A stretch of 64,000 nt of DNA from Stentor coeruleus. Its lineage: Eukaryota > Ciliophora > Heterotrichea > Heterotrichida > Stentoridae. The translations under genes were made by a program, and so were the position numbers. The stretch is taken from contig MPUH01000081.1 in NCBI GenBank assembly GCA_001970955.1, forward strand, positions 1 through 64,000, given 5' to 3'. The notes below the pieces were generated by a model, which saw only the letters and a list, made by a program, of their open reading frames with translations, was not told where the DNA came from and made no database searches. This document shows, one piece after another, positions 1-9,747 of this stretch (positions within the stretch are counted from its first letter, which is position 1; every line of letters starts with the position of its first letter).

Positions 1-128
1 TTTTTTTCTTTTTCTTAATATTTTCCTCTAATTCAAAATAATTAAGTTGAAAATTATTTGATTTTTTAAACTTAAAAACAGGAGAAAAATTAAAGACACA
101 ATTTTCAAGCTATTTCTAATTCTATTAA

Positions 129-563
129 CTAAGAAATCGTATAAGGGAATTGCCAGCAACAAACATAGGCTCCACCTACTTGAAGCTGAACATTAGAAAT
201 ATAATTTCCGGGATTAGTTGGAAATATAGTAGCCAATTCAAAAACAACCTCTTCACCTGCTGAATAAGTATTATCCACAGCAATTGAATCATAATTCCAT
301 GTCTTGCTATTATAACAAGTACCAAGGACAATATTTTGAACAAGAGCATTCTGTATAAAAATTCCTTCAATAATCATTAAAGAATGCATGCCAGCATTGG
401 GAGGCCACGGATTTACGTTTACTCCGTACATTTCATAAACATTTGATGCTCCACAGTTTGATCCTACTGCTGTAGAAAGTGTTGAATTTAACTCGAGATA
501 CGGAATAGTTGAGATTTGTAAAGAAGCACTGGTAAGTGTAAAAAGCATGATCAGGCTAAACAT
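129..563 (-). CDS. Secreted ML-domain (NPC2/MD-2-like) protein, copy 1
   Basis: A 144-residue protein. A hydrophobic N-terminus (MFSLIMLFTLTSAS) reads as a cleavable signal peptide. The rest fits the ML (MD-2-related lipid recognition) fold: a Cys-Gly near residue 36, a PWPP turn with a following Gly (about residues 52-58), alternating beta strands, GNYISNVQ near the end and a terminal Cys-Cys-Trp-Gln segment. ML proteins are single-domain secreted or lysosomal lipid carriers such as NPC2, usually 130-160 residues, so this looks full length. It lies at the left of a tandem array with close paralogues at 1706-2137 and 3302-3712 and a relic at 2689-2781, all on the minus strand. Flanking non-coding DNA is shared with the second copy, so the duplication included both flanks. 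The lipid ligand cannot be predicted. Stop is TAG. Confidence 0.8.
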   Translation of the reverse strand: MFSLIMLFTLTSASLQISTIPYLELNSTLSTAVGSNCGASNVYEMYGVNVNPWPPNAGMHSLMIIEGIFIQNALVQNIVLGTCYNSKTWNYDSIAVDNTYSAGEEVVFELATIFPTNPGNYISNVQLQVGGAYVCCWQFPYTIS

Positions 564-1705
564 TTTTTATATAAAATAGTTTTAATTAGATTTACTTCAG
601 TAATCATTATTTGATTAAAAATTATAGAGATTTAATAAAAGATGAACTGGAATAATTTTTAATAAAGAAATGTTGTGATAAAAGTAATTAAATTTGCAAG
701 TATGATTTTATGATAATGGTATTTTTTATAGTGTAGGTGATTATAAATAATGTTGGGGATTTATAGTTTTATTAGATAAACGATATTTATAAACAGTGAT
801 TTTGAATTTCCTTTAATTTTTAATATTACACTGCTTTTTATACACACAGCCATAAATATTTTTCTTAGGAATTTAGATATTTTTGCATTTTATAATTTAC
901 CGTCTAAATATGCAATTTTTAAAAAGTTTTAATTGGCTTTAGTGTTTCTTCTTTTAGTATTTATTTTCTATTTTATAATAATAGATTTCTACCTAATCAA
1001 AAAATTCATAAACCCGCCATAAAACTTGTAGAATTCTTAGAAAATACCCTTAATCGTATCGAAATATAACATTTATATGAAAGGTATTGATATTTTTGAT
1101 GAGCGTTTATCATACTATGAATATCCTCATCGATTTAGGAAAAATTTGTTTATTTACCTGCTAGAAATAATTATTTTCAATACTTTTATAATTTACAAAG
1201 ACTTGCAAAACCGAATATGAGTAGTGAAAAAAACTATCTTGATTTTAAGGCGGATTAAGCTAAAATTCTTGCTGTCTATCATGAAATCCAAGATGCTGGA
1301 GAAAAGAAATAAACTCCTCAACAATATATTACTGTGCACTTTGTGAGGAGAATAAGCACATAGACTGCTATATCAAGATTTTTTAAATAGGTAATTGATT
1401 TTAGGTTAATTTAAGGGAATGAGTTAAAGGAATTGCTTTTGAAATAAAAATACAAATATGATTTTATTATTTTCAGTAATCAAATTGAGTATAATATGAA
1501 ACCGTTATATAATTTTATCATTACATCAAATTTTTATGGCATGAATAAAATCATTTTCTTTAGTTCAAAACTTTTAAATCAACACATTTTCTTATTATTT
1601 TCTTCTAATTCAAAATCCACCAAGTTAAAAATTATTTGATTTTTTAAGCCTAAAACAGGAGAATAATTAAAAGACACAATTTTAAACTATTTCTAATTCT
1701 ATTAA
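564..1705. other. Spacer between ML copies 1 and 2
   Basis: Apart from the piggyBac relic (985-1392), this is AT-rich spacer. Its last ~115 bp match the 3' flank of ML copy 1 (bases 1-128), and its first ~60 bp match the 5' flank of ML copy 2. Confidence 0.7.
985..1392 (+). mobile_element. Decayed piggyBac-family transposase, C-terminal part
   Basis: In one frame from about 1041 the DNA reads KIPLIVSKYNIYMKGIDIFD, followed by a Tyr-rich stretch and an FNTFIIYKD segment. This is the piggyBac DDE-domain end, whose usual form is P-x-V-x-x-YN-x-x-M-x-GVD-x-x-D followed by N-A-x-I-x-Y. After a frame change, more coding-like sequence leads to a short Cys/His element at 1330-1392 (CALC, then H and C) that matches the start of the piggyBac C-terminal zinc-binding region. 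Several in-frame stops (TAA, TAG) and at least two frame changes show that it is dead. The same frame may reach back to about 985. No terminal inverted repeats or TTAA target duplications were identified. It could derive either from a free transposon or from a domesticated PiggyMac-type gene. Confidence 0.68.
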
Positions 1706-2200
1706 CTAAGAAATTGTATAAGGGAATTGCCAACAACAAATATGGACTCCTGCTACAAGTTGAACATTGGAAATATAATTTCCTGGATCAGTTGGAAATA
1801 TAACACCCAATTCAAAAACAACCTCATCACCTGCTGGATAGCCCACATTCACAGGGACTGGATCATAGTTCCATACCATACTATTATAGCAAGTACCAAG
1901 GACAATCTCTTGAACAACCGTATTCTGCATAAAAATTCCTCCGATAAGCATTAAAGCTTGCATACCAGCATAGGGAGGCCATGGATCTATGTCTACTCCG
2001 TACATGTTATAAACATTTGATGCTCCACAGTTTGTTCCTACTGCTGTAGAAAGTGTTGAATTTAACTCGAGATACGGGATAGTTGAGATCTGTAAAGAAG
2101 CACTGGTAAGTGTAAAAAGCAAGATCAGGCTAAACATTTTTATAAAAAATAGTTTTTGATTAGATTTACTTCAGTAATTATTATTTGAATAGAAATGATA
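1586..2200 (-). repeat. Second unit of tandem gene duplication (first unit 1-622)
   Basis: Bases 1-622 and 1586-2200 are homologous through 3' flank, coding region and 5' flank. Shared landmarks are an AT-rich 3' flank ending in ctattaactaagaaat and a 5' flank carrying agatttacttcagtaat. The first unit may begin left of the window. Confidence 0.8.
1706..2137 (-). CDS. Secreted ML-domain (NPC2/MD-2-like) protein, copy 2
   Basis: A 143-residue protein, the nearest paralogue of the gene at 129-563. The signal peptide and first ~45 residues are almost identical (MFSLILLFTLTSAS, then a Cys-Gly-Ala-Ser-Asn-Val-Tyr segment). The PWPP turn, the GTCYNS segment and the C-terminal Cys-Cys-Trp-Gln-Phe-Pro-Tyr end are kept. 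Divergence is concentrated in the middle and late strands (residues ~55-130), where the lipid pocket of an ML fold would be; different ligand preference is possible but is inference. Start chosen because the signal peptide begins at this Met. Stop is TAG. It shares about 60 bp of upstream sequence with copy 1, so the promoter was probably duplicated too. Confidence 0.8.
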   Translation of the reverse strand: MFSLILLFTLTSASLQISTIPYLELNSTLSTAVGTNCGASNVYNMYGVDIDPWPPYAGMQALMLIGGIFMQNTVVQEIVLGTCYNSMVWNYDPVPVNVGYPAGDEVVFELGVIFPTDPGNYISNVQLVAGVHICCWQFPYTIS

Positions 2201-3301
2201 GGAATGGAATAATAGATAGGCTCTAAGTCTGGCAAGAATCAGCGTCGGGTTGAGAACTTTAACATTCCTACTAGCATATAAAAATGACCTATAAGTTAGC
2301 TTCTAACTAAATATTCTAATTTAAAGTTGAATATATGAAAAGTAGTAGTTAGAGTTAAATAATTTCTTATCTTTAGATAAAAAAACATTTGAAATGATTG
2401 CTTGCAAAAAAATTAGTTTAAAAGAATTTAGATTGTCTATCAGAAATAGTCTCTCTGGCTTTTGAATTATGATATTGATTTCATTATAGATTTTTGATGA
2501 TTAATTTACCCTTCTAAATCTTCAGATTCAGATAAATTATCCCAAATCTTATGCTTGCATTTAAAAAGTGATTCCAATATTTATTGAATAATTTTCAGTA
2601 ACAAACTTAATTCAATATATTTTTTCCAATCAAAATTGATTCAACCCTTAAAAAGAGTTTAATTTCACTTTTCTAACAACCTTATTAACTAATAAACAAT
2701 ATAAGAATAATGCTAACAACTGATATAAAAATCTCCATTAATCTGGATGCTGTTGACATAATTATCAGGCTCAGTACGAAATAAAATCTATATATAAAAA
2801 AATACATGATAAAAAAAAATCAATAGAATAAAGTATCATATATATTAAGACACATAAACTTATTTCCTTTACTAAAAGGTGAAAATATTGTAGTTCTATA
2901 TACAATTTATTGAATAAATCTATTTTACAAAAATATTTCAATCGCATTCATTTGACGATTAATCCAGAGTTGGAGGCTAGAGATCATATCAATTTCATAA
3001 ATGCTATTATTAATTAAAATTTGCCTTTGTTTAATCTATTTAAACTCTATAAATATAATTAATATTAGTAAGCCACCTTTCTACAAACATTTTGAGTTGA
3101 CTGTTGATTTGTCTTCGAATATAAGAGTACTGAAAATTTAAATAGGAACTTGTAAGAGATAAAATAAAGAAAAACTAAAAAAGTACTTATAATCTAAGTA
3201 GCATAAAATCTTACATGAGTTGTTAGGATGAAAAAATTCTTATAGCAAAAAATAAGAATTTAAGAGAAATGATTTTTATTGTATTCTTATTACTAATATA
3301 A
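2138..3301. other. Spacer between ML copies 2 and 3
   Basis: It holds the ML relic (2689-2781). Otherwise it is AT-rich and shows no gene. A small less AT-rich patch lies around 2218-2275 that I could not assign. Confidence 0.6.
2689..2781 (-). pseudogene. Relic of a fourth ML-domain gene (C-terminal strand pair)
   Basis: Read on the minus strand this 31-codon stretch aligns without gaps to the end of the ML paralogues: F-x-T-x-P-x-NY-x-x-x-x-Q near its start, then a Cys at the penultimate conserved position. The codon for the conserved Trp after that Cys is a stop here (TAG). The remaining codons (H-Y-S-Y-I-V-Y, then TAG) still match the family's tail. No signal peptide or N-terminal half is recognisable upstream, so the copy is truncated as well as interrupted. 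It lies between copies 2 and 3 in the same orientation, as expected for a dead member of the tandem array. Confidence 0.7.
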
Positions 3302-3712
3302 CTAATCTAAAGTATATTCAAATTGCCAACAAGATATTAATTGCGATGTTAATAGTTGTACTTTACCAACATAGCTTCCTGCTTCATTTGAAAATTGAGA
3401 AGTAAACTCAAATGTTTTTGTTGCGTTAACTGCAAAACTTTCCTGAACAGCAATTGTCAATGCAGTAGTTGATTGACTATTATAAGTTGTAGCATAAAAA
3501 ATATCATCTACATGAACTGCTTGATGAAAAATTCCTGTCATAATAATTTCCCCTACCTCATTTGGATCAATAGGCCATGGAGTTACTACAAAACTTGTTA
3601 CTTGATAAATGGCTGCACTACCACAATTAGACCCAACTTCTAAATTCACCTTTTTTACTAATGAAACAGAGCTACTTGCATGATATAATAAAAGCGCTAA
3701 ATATGATAACAT
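3302..3712 (-). CDS. Secreted ML-domain protein, divergent copy 3
   Basis: A 136-residue protein with a hydrophobic signal-like N-terminus (MLSYLALLLYHASSS). The ML landmarks are all present: NCGSAAIYQV, a TPWP turn, a Gly-Ile-Phe strand, a TTYNS segment, an AGSYVGKVQL strand and the terminal SCWQFEYTLD. It has one Cys before the terminal Trp where copies 1 and 2 have two. Sequence divergence from copies 1 and 2 is much greater than between those two, so this is the older duplicate. Likely a secreted or endolysosomal sterol or phospholipid carrier by family; the substrate is unknown. Stop is TAG. Confidence 0.75.
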   Translation of the reverse strand: MLSYLALLLYHASSSVSLVKKVNLEVGSNCGSAAIYQVTSFVVTPWPIDPNEVGEIIMTGIFHQAVHVDDIFYATTYNSQSTTALTIAVQESFAVNATKTFEFTSQFSNEAGSYVGKVQLLTSQLISCWQFEYTLD

Positions 3713-4811
3713 ATATATTATTTCAACAAATTTTGCATATTTTAATTGTAAAATTGAGAATAGGTTTTTATATTGATGTAAAAAATATTTTTTGCTGAAG
3801 ATAATAGAATAAAGGTTTTAGAGGAAGAATTTTAGATTTGGAAATCGAATTTTTAAGATGGTATGAATGCTTTAGATAAAAAGGTCTATAGGGATTGAGT
3901 TTTATTATTATTTAAGAGATAGTTTAGTAATTATTGTAAATGCTTAGATAGGGATTATTATATATTTTTAGATGAATAAACTAATTATCTTACACAACAT
4001 ATAAGCCTATCAAAAATCTCATAATAATCCTTTTCTATTTTTCATGTCTTTAAAATTTCAACTGAAAAAAAATATTTTCTAATTGTCGAACTAATGAATG
4101 AATGTTTTTTTATTTGATAATAAATGCAAAATCTCTTAAAATGTAAATAATTTGTATTGGGCTAATTATATTCAAATTTTGTATAATCTTAATAAATCAT
4201 ATTCTAACATATAATAAGGATATTCAATATTGCAATGAAAACTAATAAAAAGAGTCTATAGTTATTTTTTTACCCATTACCCTTTGCTCATCAAATATCT
4301 TTAAAGATATTTTTAGAAACTTTATTTATAATAAAACTTATTATCTTATAGAAAGTGTAATATTTGTTAGATACTTTTGATTGGAAGAAAAACTTTATTT
4401 TTTATTATAGTTATAGTTACTTAAGCTATTGAATTTTACTTTTAATAAAACTTTTATTGACAGTATTTCAATTTTAAGATTTTACTTAGCTTTGCTGATT
4501 TTTATTAAAACAAAATTTACTTTCCAAAATAAGGAAATTTTCAATTTTTATATTGATTTCAGTATAAGCTTTCAAGATTATTTTTTTATCTGTGATAATT
4601 TATATAGCTTGACTAAATATAAAATCTCATACATTGATAATTTATATAGCTTGACTAAATATAAAATCTCATACAATTCCTCAAATTCTAAAAAAACCAA
4701 ACTCTTTCCACAAAAATCCCTAAATTAAAAAAAAAAAACTATCTTTATCTTCCTAACAGCTTCCCATTATAAAATTTCCTACAATTTTCTAATAAATTAT
4801 TATAATATAAT
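3713..4811. other. AT-rich spacer with a 42-bp tandem duplication
   Basis: No convincing gene. A 42-bp unit starting gataatttatatagcttgac occurs twice in tandem (4594-4635 and 4636-4675). The 99-codon open frame across it is low-complexity and has no family features. Confidence 0.6.
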
Positions 4812-6128
4812 TTATCTTCTTCTTCTAATTTTGCCCTTTCCAGTATTTTCCACACTAAATATCTCTTTTTTTAGCATCTTTTTAAATGTCTCAGAATCTA
4901 AATCCCAATTGTCTTCCTTATTAAGAAACTCAGCTGCTTTTTTCCCTATAACAAAAACCCTTTCACCAAAAAGCTTATCCTCAATCTCAAAACTTTTACT
5001 CTTATAATCATCTTTTATAACAAAGTTTTCAAGCCATTCTTTATCTGTTTTCAAATTGTATTTATCATAAAAACTGGGCATTTCATATAAAATTGTCATT
5101 AAAATATAAGCCATACACAAACAATCATCAGCTTTATCAAATTCATATAAATCAATAGCAGAAATATAGATTCTTCTAGTAAATCCAGTATAACTCAAGC
5201 ATGTCCTTACTTTAAAACAAGAAATATTTCTTATAACTTCTTTGATAAAACTTGGATATAACATATCATTAAGATCTGAGTCAAAAAAACTTCTGATGAT
5301 TGGTTTCATAAGGACTTTTTCAATAAACCTACTGTTTATAGAAATTAATACATTAAGACGGTTAATTATTGAACAACTTGTAAGACCAGAACTAAAGTCA
5401 ATTATGGACTTTTGAAGGTCGGTTGGGACTTTTGCTGCAAAGTATTTGACCCAGTTTTCAAGAGACAGAGCTCGGAGTGAGCTATCTAAACAATCAATTT
5501 TATTTATAATGTTCCTTAGTTCACTAAAAGCCGAACAGATAAAAAAGTCGAAATAGCGTCTTTTTTTCTCATAAGCTACCTCAAGTAGCAAAAACCTGAC
5601 ATAATAAAATATCATCAAGGCTTTAACTTTTTTCGGCTTATCCTCAATATGAACCTCACTTGTTAATCTATTATAACTTAATATTTCAAAAGCTTTTATT
5701 AAATATGGATACAGGTACTCTATAATTCTATGGGCCATAATCTTAGAATTCCTCAAAAGTATCTTTTGAGATGACTCTATTATCAGATTACATTCTATTT
5801 GTGTAGAATAAATTTCCATATTATCTGAAGTTTTTTCTAGAAGTTTAAAAATATCTTCTAAAGGAATTTTTTGGCTTTGGGAAAATTCTGTACATATATA
5901 AGAACATCCTTTTATATCTTCTGGGGGTTTTGATAAAAACACAATCTTTTGGCTTTTAGTAAATAGATTTGGGATTTGGAAGTTTATTGGAAGAAGTGAA
6001 CTTGGATCATAAGAGTTAAGGGTTTTCTTTAAACCTGTAAGTAAGAAGATTGATGGTCTAGAAAATTTTGGCCCTTGGTCAAGAGAGAATGAGGCTTGGC
6101 GTTTGCAGGGTAAATCCAATCTATCCAT
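4812..6128 (-). CDS. Orphan 438-residue protein
   Basis: A long intact frame with balanced amino-acid use and ordinary TAA stop; clearly a real gene, but I do not recognise the family. The N-terminal ~60 residues are Ser/Pro/basic and probably disordered. Residues ~85-320 look alpha-helical with many Ile/Leu and scattered Cys. A conserved-looking block around DKADDCLCMAYILMTILYE (~residues 333-351) is followed by an acidic/basic C-terminus ending in a run of arginines (KGKIRRRR). No signal peptide, transmembrane helix or catalytic motif is visible. The arginine tail could be a nuclear signal, which is inference. Confidence 0.75.
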   Translation of the reverse strand: MDRLDLPCKRQASFSLDQGPKFSRPSIFLLTGLKKTLNSYDPSSLLPINFQIPNLFTKSQKIVFLSKPPEDIKGCSYICTEFSQSQKIPLEDIFKLLEKTSDNMEIYSTQIECNLIIESSQKILLRNSKIMAHRIIEYLYPYLIKAFEILSYNRLTSEVHIEDKPKKVKALMIFYYVRFLLLEVAYEKKRRYFDFFICSAFSELRNIINKIDCLDSSLRALSLENWVKYFAAKVPTDLQKSIIDFSSGLTSCSIINRLNVLISINSRFIEKVLMKPIIRSFFDSDLNDMLYPSFIKEVIRNISCFKVRTCLSYTGFTRRIYISAIDLYEFDKADDCLCMAYILMTILYEMPSFYDKYNLKTDKEWLENFVIKDDYKSKSFEIEDKLFGERVFVIGKKAAEFLNKEDNWDLDSETFKKMLKKEIFSVENTGKGKIRRRR

Positions 6129-8485
6129 TTAATTTTTATAATAGATAGATATGGATACAAATAAATGGTAAATACCATTTAATCAATATATATTATTAAA
6201 TATATATTTTTTGTGGGTTTTTGTGGGAATTAAAAGTTAAGATAGAGGATTTAAGTTAAGAGATTAGTGATATATCGAAATTTAGAATTAGGCTTATTGA
6301 TAATTGTTTTTTGGTATTCAAATTGCATGCTTAAGTTTGACTTTAGCTGATTGATATTAGTTAGTAAAAACAAAATATTTTTAGCTTTTGTTATCAAGAT
6401 CTAGATTTTGTTGCCGTTTGGATTATAAAGGTTATGAAATATATTGGGAAATTGTAAGATAAGGTTATAATTATTGTGATACGAAGGTTTTATTTAAGTT
6501 TTTTCTATACATTTAATTAAACCTCCACAACATCATTTAAGAATTACATAAGGCTAAAATTGGAAATTGTTAATAAGTGTTTAAAAATTCGAGCATTTTA
6601 TTTAGTATCTTTACTACAAATAGATTAATTTTCTTATACCTCTACAGCTTTATATATAATTAAGCTTCAAAAGAATGATTTTTCATTAACAAAATATTGT
6701 TACCTAAAAGACTATAAAAAGATATTTTTCCAGCTAAATTTTATTTATTTAAAGATTTAAGTATAAATACTTATTTTATCGTCTTAAACTAAAGTTTATA
6801 ACCTTAAGAAAATCTTATATCAGAAATGAAATCTTATAAATTAACACATTAAATGCCATTAAGTCAACAAAAATGTTTATCTAGATCACTTGCTTATAAA
6901 ATAAAAAAAATTAATTGCCAGCCTTACAAAAACTCACAATTATCAAAATTTAGTAATCTTGCAAACAATTCTATGTCCAAAAATTTCAGGGGAAAAATAT
7001 TTGCAACAATCAACATCTCTTTAATAATTTTTATTTAGATTAATTTTGATAAAAAGCACGGAATCAAAAAATTATTATTATTTTTAAGTTTAATGCTTTG
7101 AAAATAAAATTAATCCCATATGATTTCAATAAAGTAAATTCAAATAAGCTAAAGATATTAAAAAATTATGCTTGGTATTTCTAAGCTAGGCTTTCAAAAA
7201 GATTATCCTACTTTAAGAGGTAAAAAATCTTATTATCTATAAAGTTTATCCATCTATATACTGACGCAAGTAAAATACTTAATAATAAGTACAACTTGAT
7301 TAAACTTTTAAAGGATATAACTTTAATATTATCCTTTGACTATTAACATCAAACTATTTAGTTTAATAACTTAATAATTACCTTCTAAAAATTATGACTA
7401 AATTAAATTTGGCATGAAAATTATAATCTGTAGGGCTAGTTGCAATACAATTACGTGAAAAAAAATATATAACCAAAAATGTAGAAAGACTCTAACCAAT
7501 GAAACTTTTTTTGAATTTAACTTAAACTTTTAAACTTACTCATAGCTTGTTGCATATAATCTTGGGTATTTGTATTTTGAACTAGTTGTTTTTATAAAGT
7601 TTATAATTTTTTTCTATAATACCATCATATATTTTCTGATTTTATTTAGATTAGGGATAATATTTTCATAGGTTTTGGAATCTATGATAATATTTTTTTT
7701 CTTCTAATATGATTAGTTTGTAGGATACTGAAGAGCTGGGTTTTAGTCTTCTGTATTGTAGATGCTGATTTTTTAATTTTGCTTGAAGGAGTAGAACTGA
7801 AAAATTTTCTGCTAGGTTTTGCATAGCTATAAAGGTTTGGATGATTCTAGATTTTTGTATGAAAATTTAAGAAATTAAAAAGCGCTGTGCTATGATTTTA
7901 TGATTTTGGATTTTTTATTGATTCAGTTGTTTATAGATGTGTATTTGTATTTTGCTTAGTTTTATGATGATTTTTATAAATAAATACTTTTTCAAGTGAT
8001 GCTATAAGGAATCAGGTAATTTTGTGTATTTTATAATAGGGAAATATATTCCATAGCTAACTCAAGTTCTCCAAAATTAATCTTAAATAATGCATACCAT
8101 CTTAAATAATGCATAATCAGTCTATACATCAATCAAAATATCCGCAATAATACTAACAATAGGAATTTTTCCTTAAAATTGTGCTAAGACCATGCTTTGA
8201 AAGCATAGAGTTCAAATCCTACCATAGTTCTTCTCCTCTTTACCTTTTCTTAAATACTCTTTATACCCTCTAGGATGCTGTACAAAATCTTTACTATATA
8301 TAAAAACTTAAAACTACATTTTTCGTATTGAAAATCTTTATTTATATTCTAGTAACTTAATTATAAATATTCTTATAATAATAAACTCTTACCTTTCTCA
8401 TAAAATTTGTTGGCTTTAGTCTGAATTTCTTCTTATTGAATCAAGGTTTGAATTTATACCATAATTTTTTTGTAGTTTGCATATA

Positions 8486-8675
8486 AGGTTAAATATGCGA
8501 AAATTTAATAAGTAGGATGAGGGTTTTTTAAAATTTGTGTTGTGAAATGGGTTTGATTATTAAATTGTGGAAGATTTTTAAGGTTAAATATGCGAAAATT
8601 TAATAAGTAGGATGAGGGTTTTTTAAAATTTGTGTTGTGAAATGGGTTTGATTATTAAATTGTGGAAGATTTCTA
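8486..8675 (+). repeat. 95-bp tandem repeat, two copies
   Basis: The unit beginning aggttaaatatgcgaaaa occupies 8486-8580 and repeats from 8581 with essentially no change. The copies are near-identical, so the duplication is recent or is an assembly artefact without an N. Confidence 0.85.
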
Positions 8676-8882
8676 ATGATTTATTATAGTGAAACATTTT
8701 TTTTAATAGCGACCTATGAATAGCTTTAAACTTTAAAGCATTTATAGTCAATATAATTTTACATAATTTCTATTTTATTTTATATAATATTTAGCCTCAA
8801 AATAGTCTCATTTTTTAAGTAAATTCATATTACTATAAGTTAATCTTTTCTCTATGAAGTTTAAAGTTTAAAGTAGATGGTA

Positions 8883-9152
8883 GTTAAGGTGGCATGATTT
8901 AAACCTTGTCTGATCGAGGTTTGTTTGTCCTACGATCTCTTTCTTTAGGCAGATTCGGTATATTAAATTACTCGTTATCGCTGGTTATGTGACTCTTTAC
9001 TTGGCTAAGGAGGTCTTTACTGTTTCTTTTCTTTAGCGTCAAGATGATGGAGACAAGTCTTGTGTTCACCTTATTTTTCTTGAAGAATTCAGCTTACTTT
9101 AGGCATGTTTTGAAGTTCTTATGGTTTCATAGCAGGTTGAACATTTAATTCT
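8883..9152 (-). repeat. Dispersed coding-like repeat, degraded copy
   Basis: This is highly similar to 51414-51675 over its full length and stops being similar at nearly the same points. It is visibly less AT-rich than its surroundings. On the minus strand it encodes the same protein segment as the other copy. Here the frame is lost after the first Cys pair, one Lys-rich stretch has a stop, and a conserved Trp codon is TAA. The last ~20 codons before the shared TAA stop are unchanged between copies. Confidence 0.75.
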
Positions 9153-9747
9153 AGTCTCTATGAATAGTAAACCCTAAACTTTTTAATTAAATATTAAAAC
9201 CTTTATTCCAAGCAAATATTCATGTTTATCTTAAAATGCTATAAATAAGTTATACTACCTTGCTTAAACCTTAGCCGTTATGAGTTCGTATAATCTTATC
9301 TTAATAATATTTTAATCTATAATCATAAATTCAAATAAACAACTCCTTCTTTAAATAATAACCAGACCAGTCACCAAGACAGTCCCCAGTATTTATCATC
9401 ATATAAAAACCCTAAAAACATAAAAAACTGATAATCAAACACACAAAAAATCTCCTAACAATTTATAAACCCATCTAACATCCAATAACCCATCTACTTC
9501 AATTATTTCTAATCTAAATAAAAAATTTCTCTTCTCATAATCAAAAAGTATTTTCCATATAAAATCTTATCTTAAACCCAATCCTCATAAATCCTTATAA
9601 ACCCTTTCATACAACCTAAAATCACTAAACCTATAAACCCAACATCTAAACAAATAATCCAACTATCTAAACCCATAAATATTTTAAAGCCAAAACTAAT
9701 AAGCCAAAATTCATCACTAAATAAACTTAAAGGCCAAATCAATAAAA

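Larger units (their letters stand above)
6129..9747. other. 3.6-kb gene-free stretch
   Basis: It contains a 95-bp tandem repeat (8486-8675), a degraded copy of a dispersed coding-like repeat (8883-9152) and a 17-bp doublet at 8080-8115. A tRNA-like B-box (gttcaaatcc at about 8210) sits in it without a foldable cloverleaf. The last 400 bp (about 9350-9747) are strongly C-rich and G-poor, the usual 5' flank of a plus-strand gene in this window. Confidence 0.6.

Noticed and set aside
4429-4728. 99-codon plus-strand frame
   Set aside because: Low-complexity Phe/Ile/Lys/Asn composition matching AT-rich spacer, with a 42-bp tandem duplication and no domain.
6853-7038. 61-codon frame with an IKKINCQPY segment resembling IKKVNCQVY of an MGC micro-protein
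   Set aside because: Similarity is limited to a few residues; no MGC start and no C-terminal motif.
8170-8235. tRNA-like signals: B-box gttcaaatcc and an anticodon-like ctttgaaag loop
   Set aside because: The T-arm and acceptor stem do not pair and no D-arm fits; at best a tRNA remnant.
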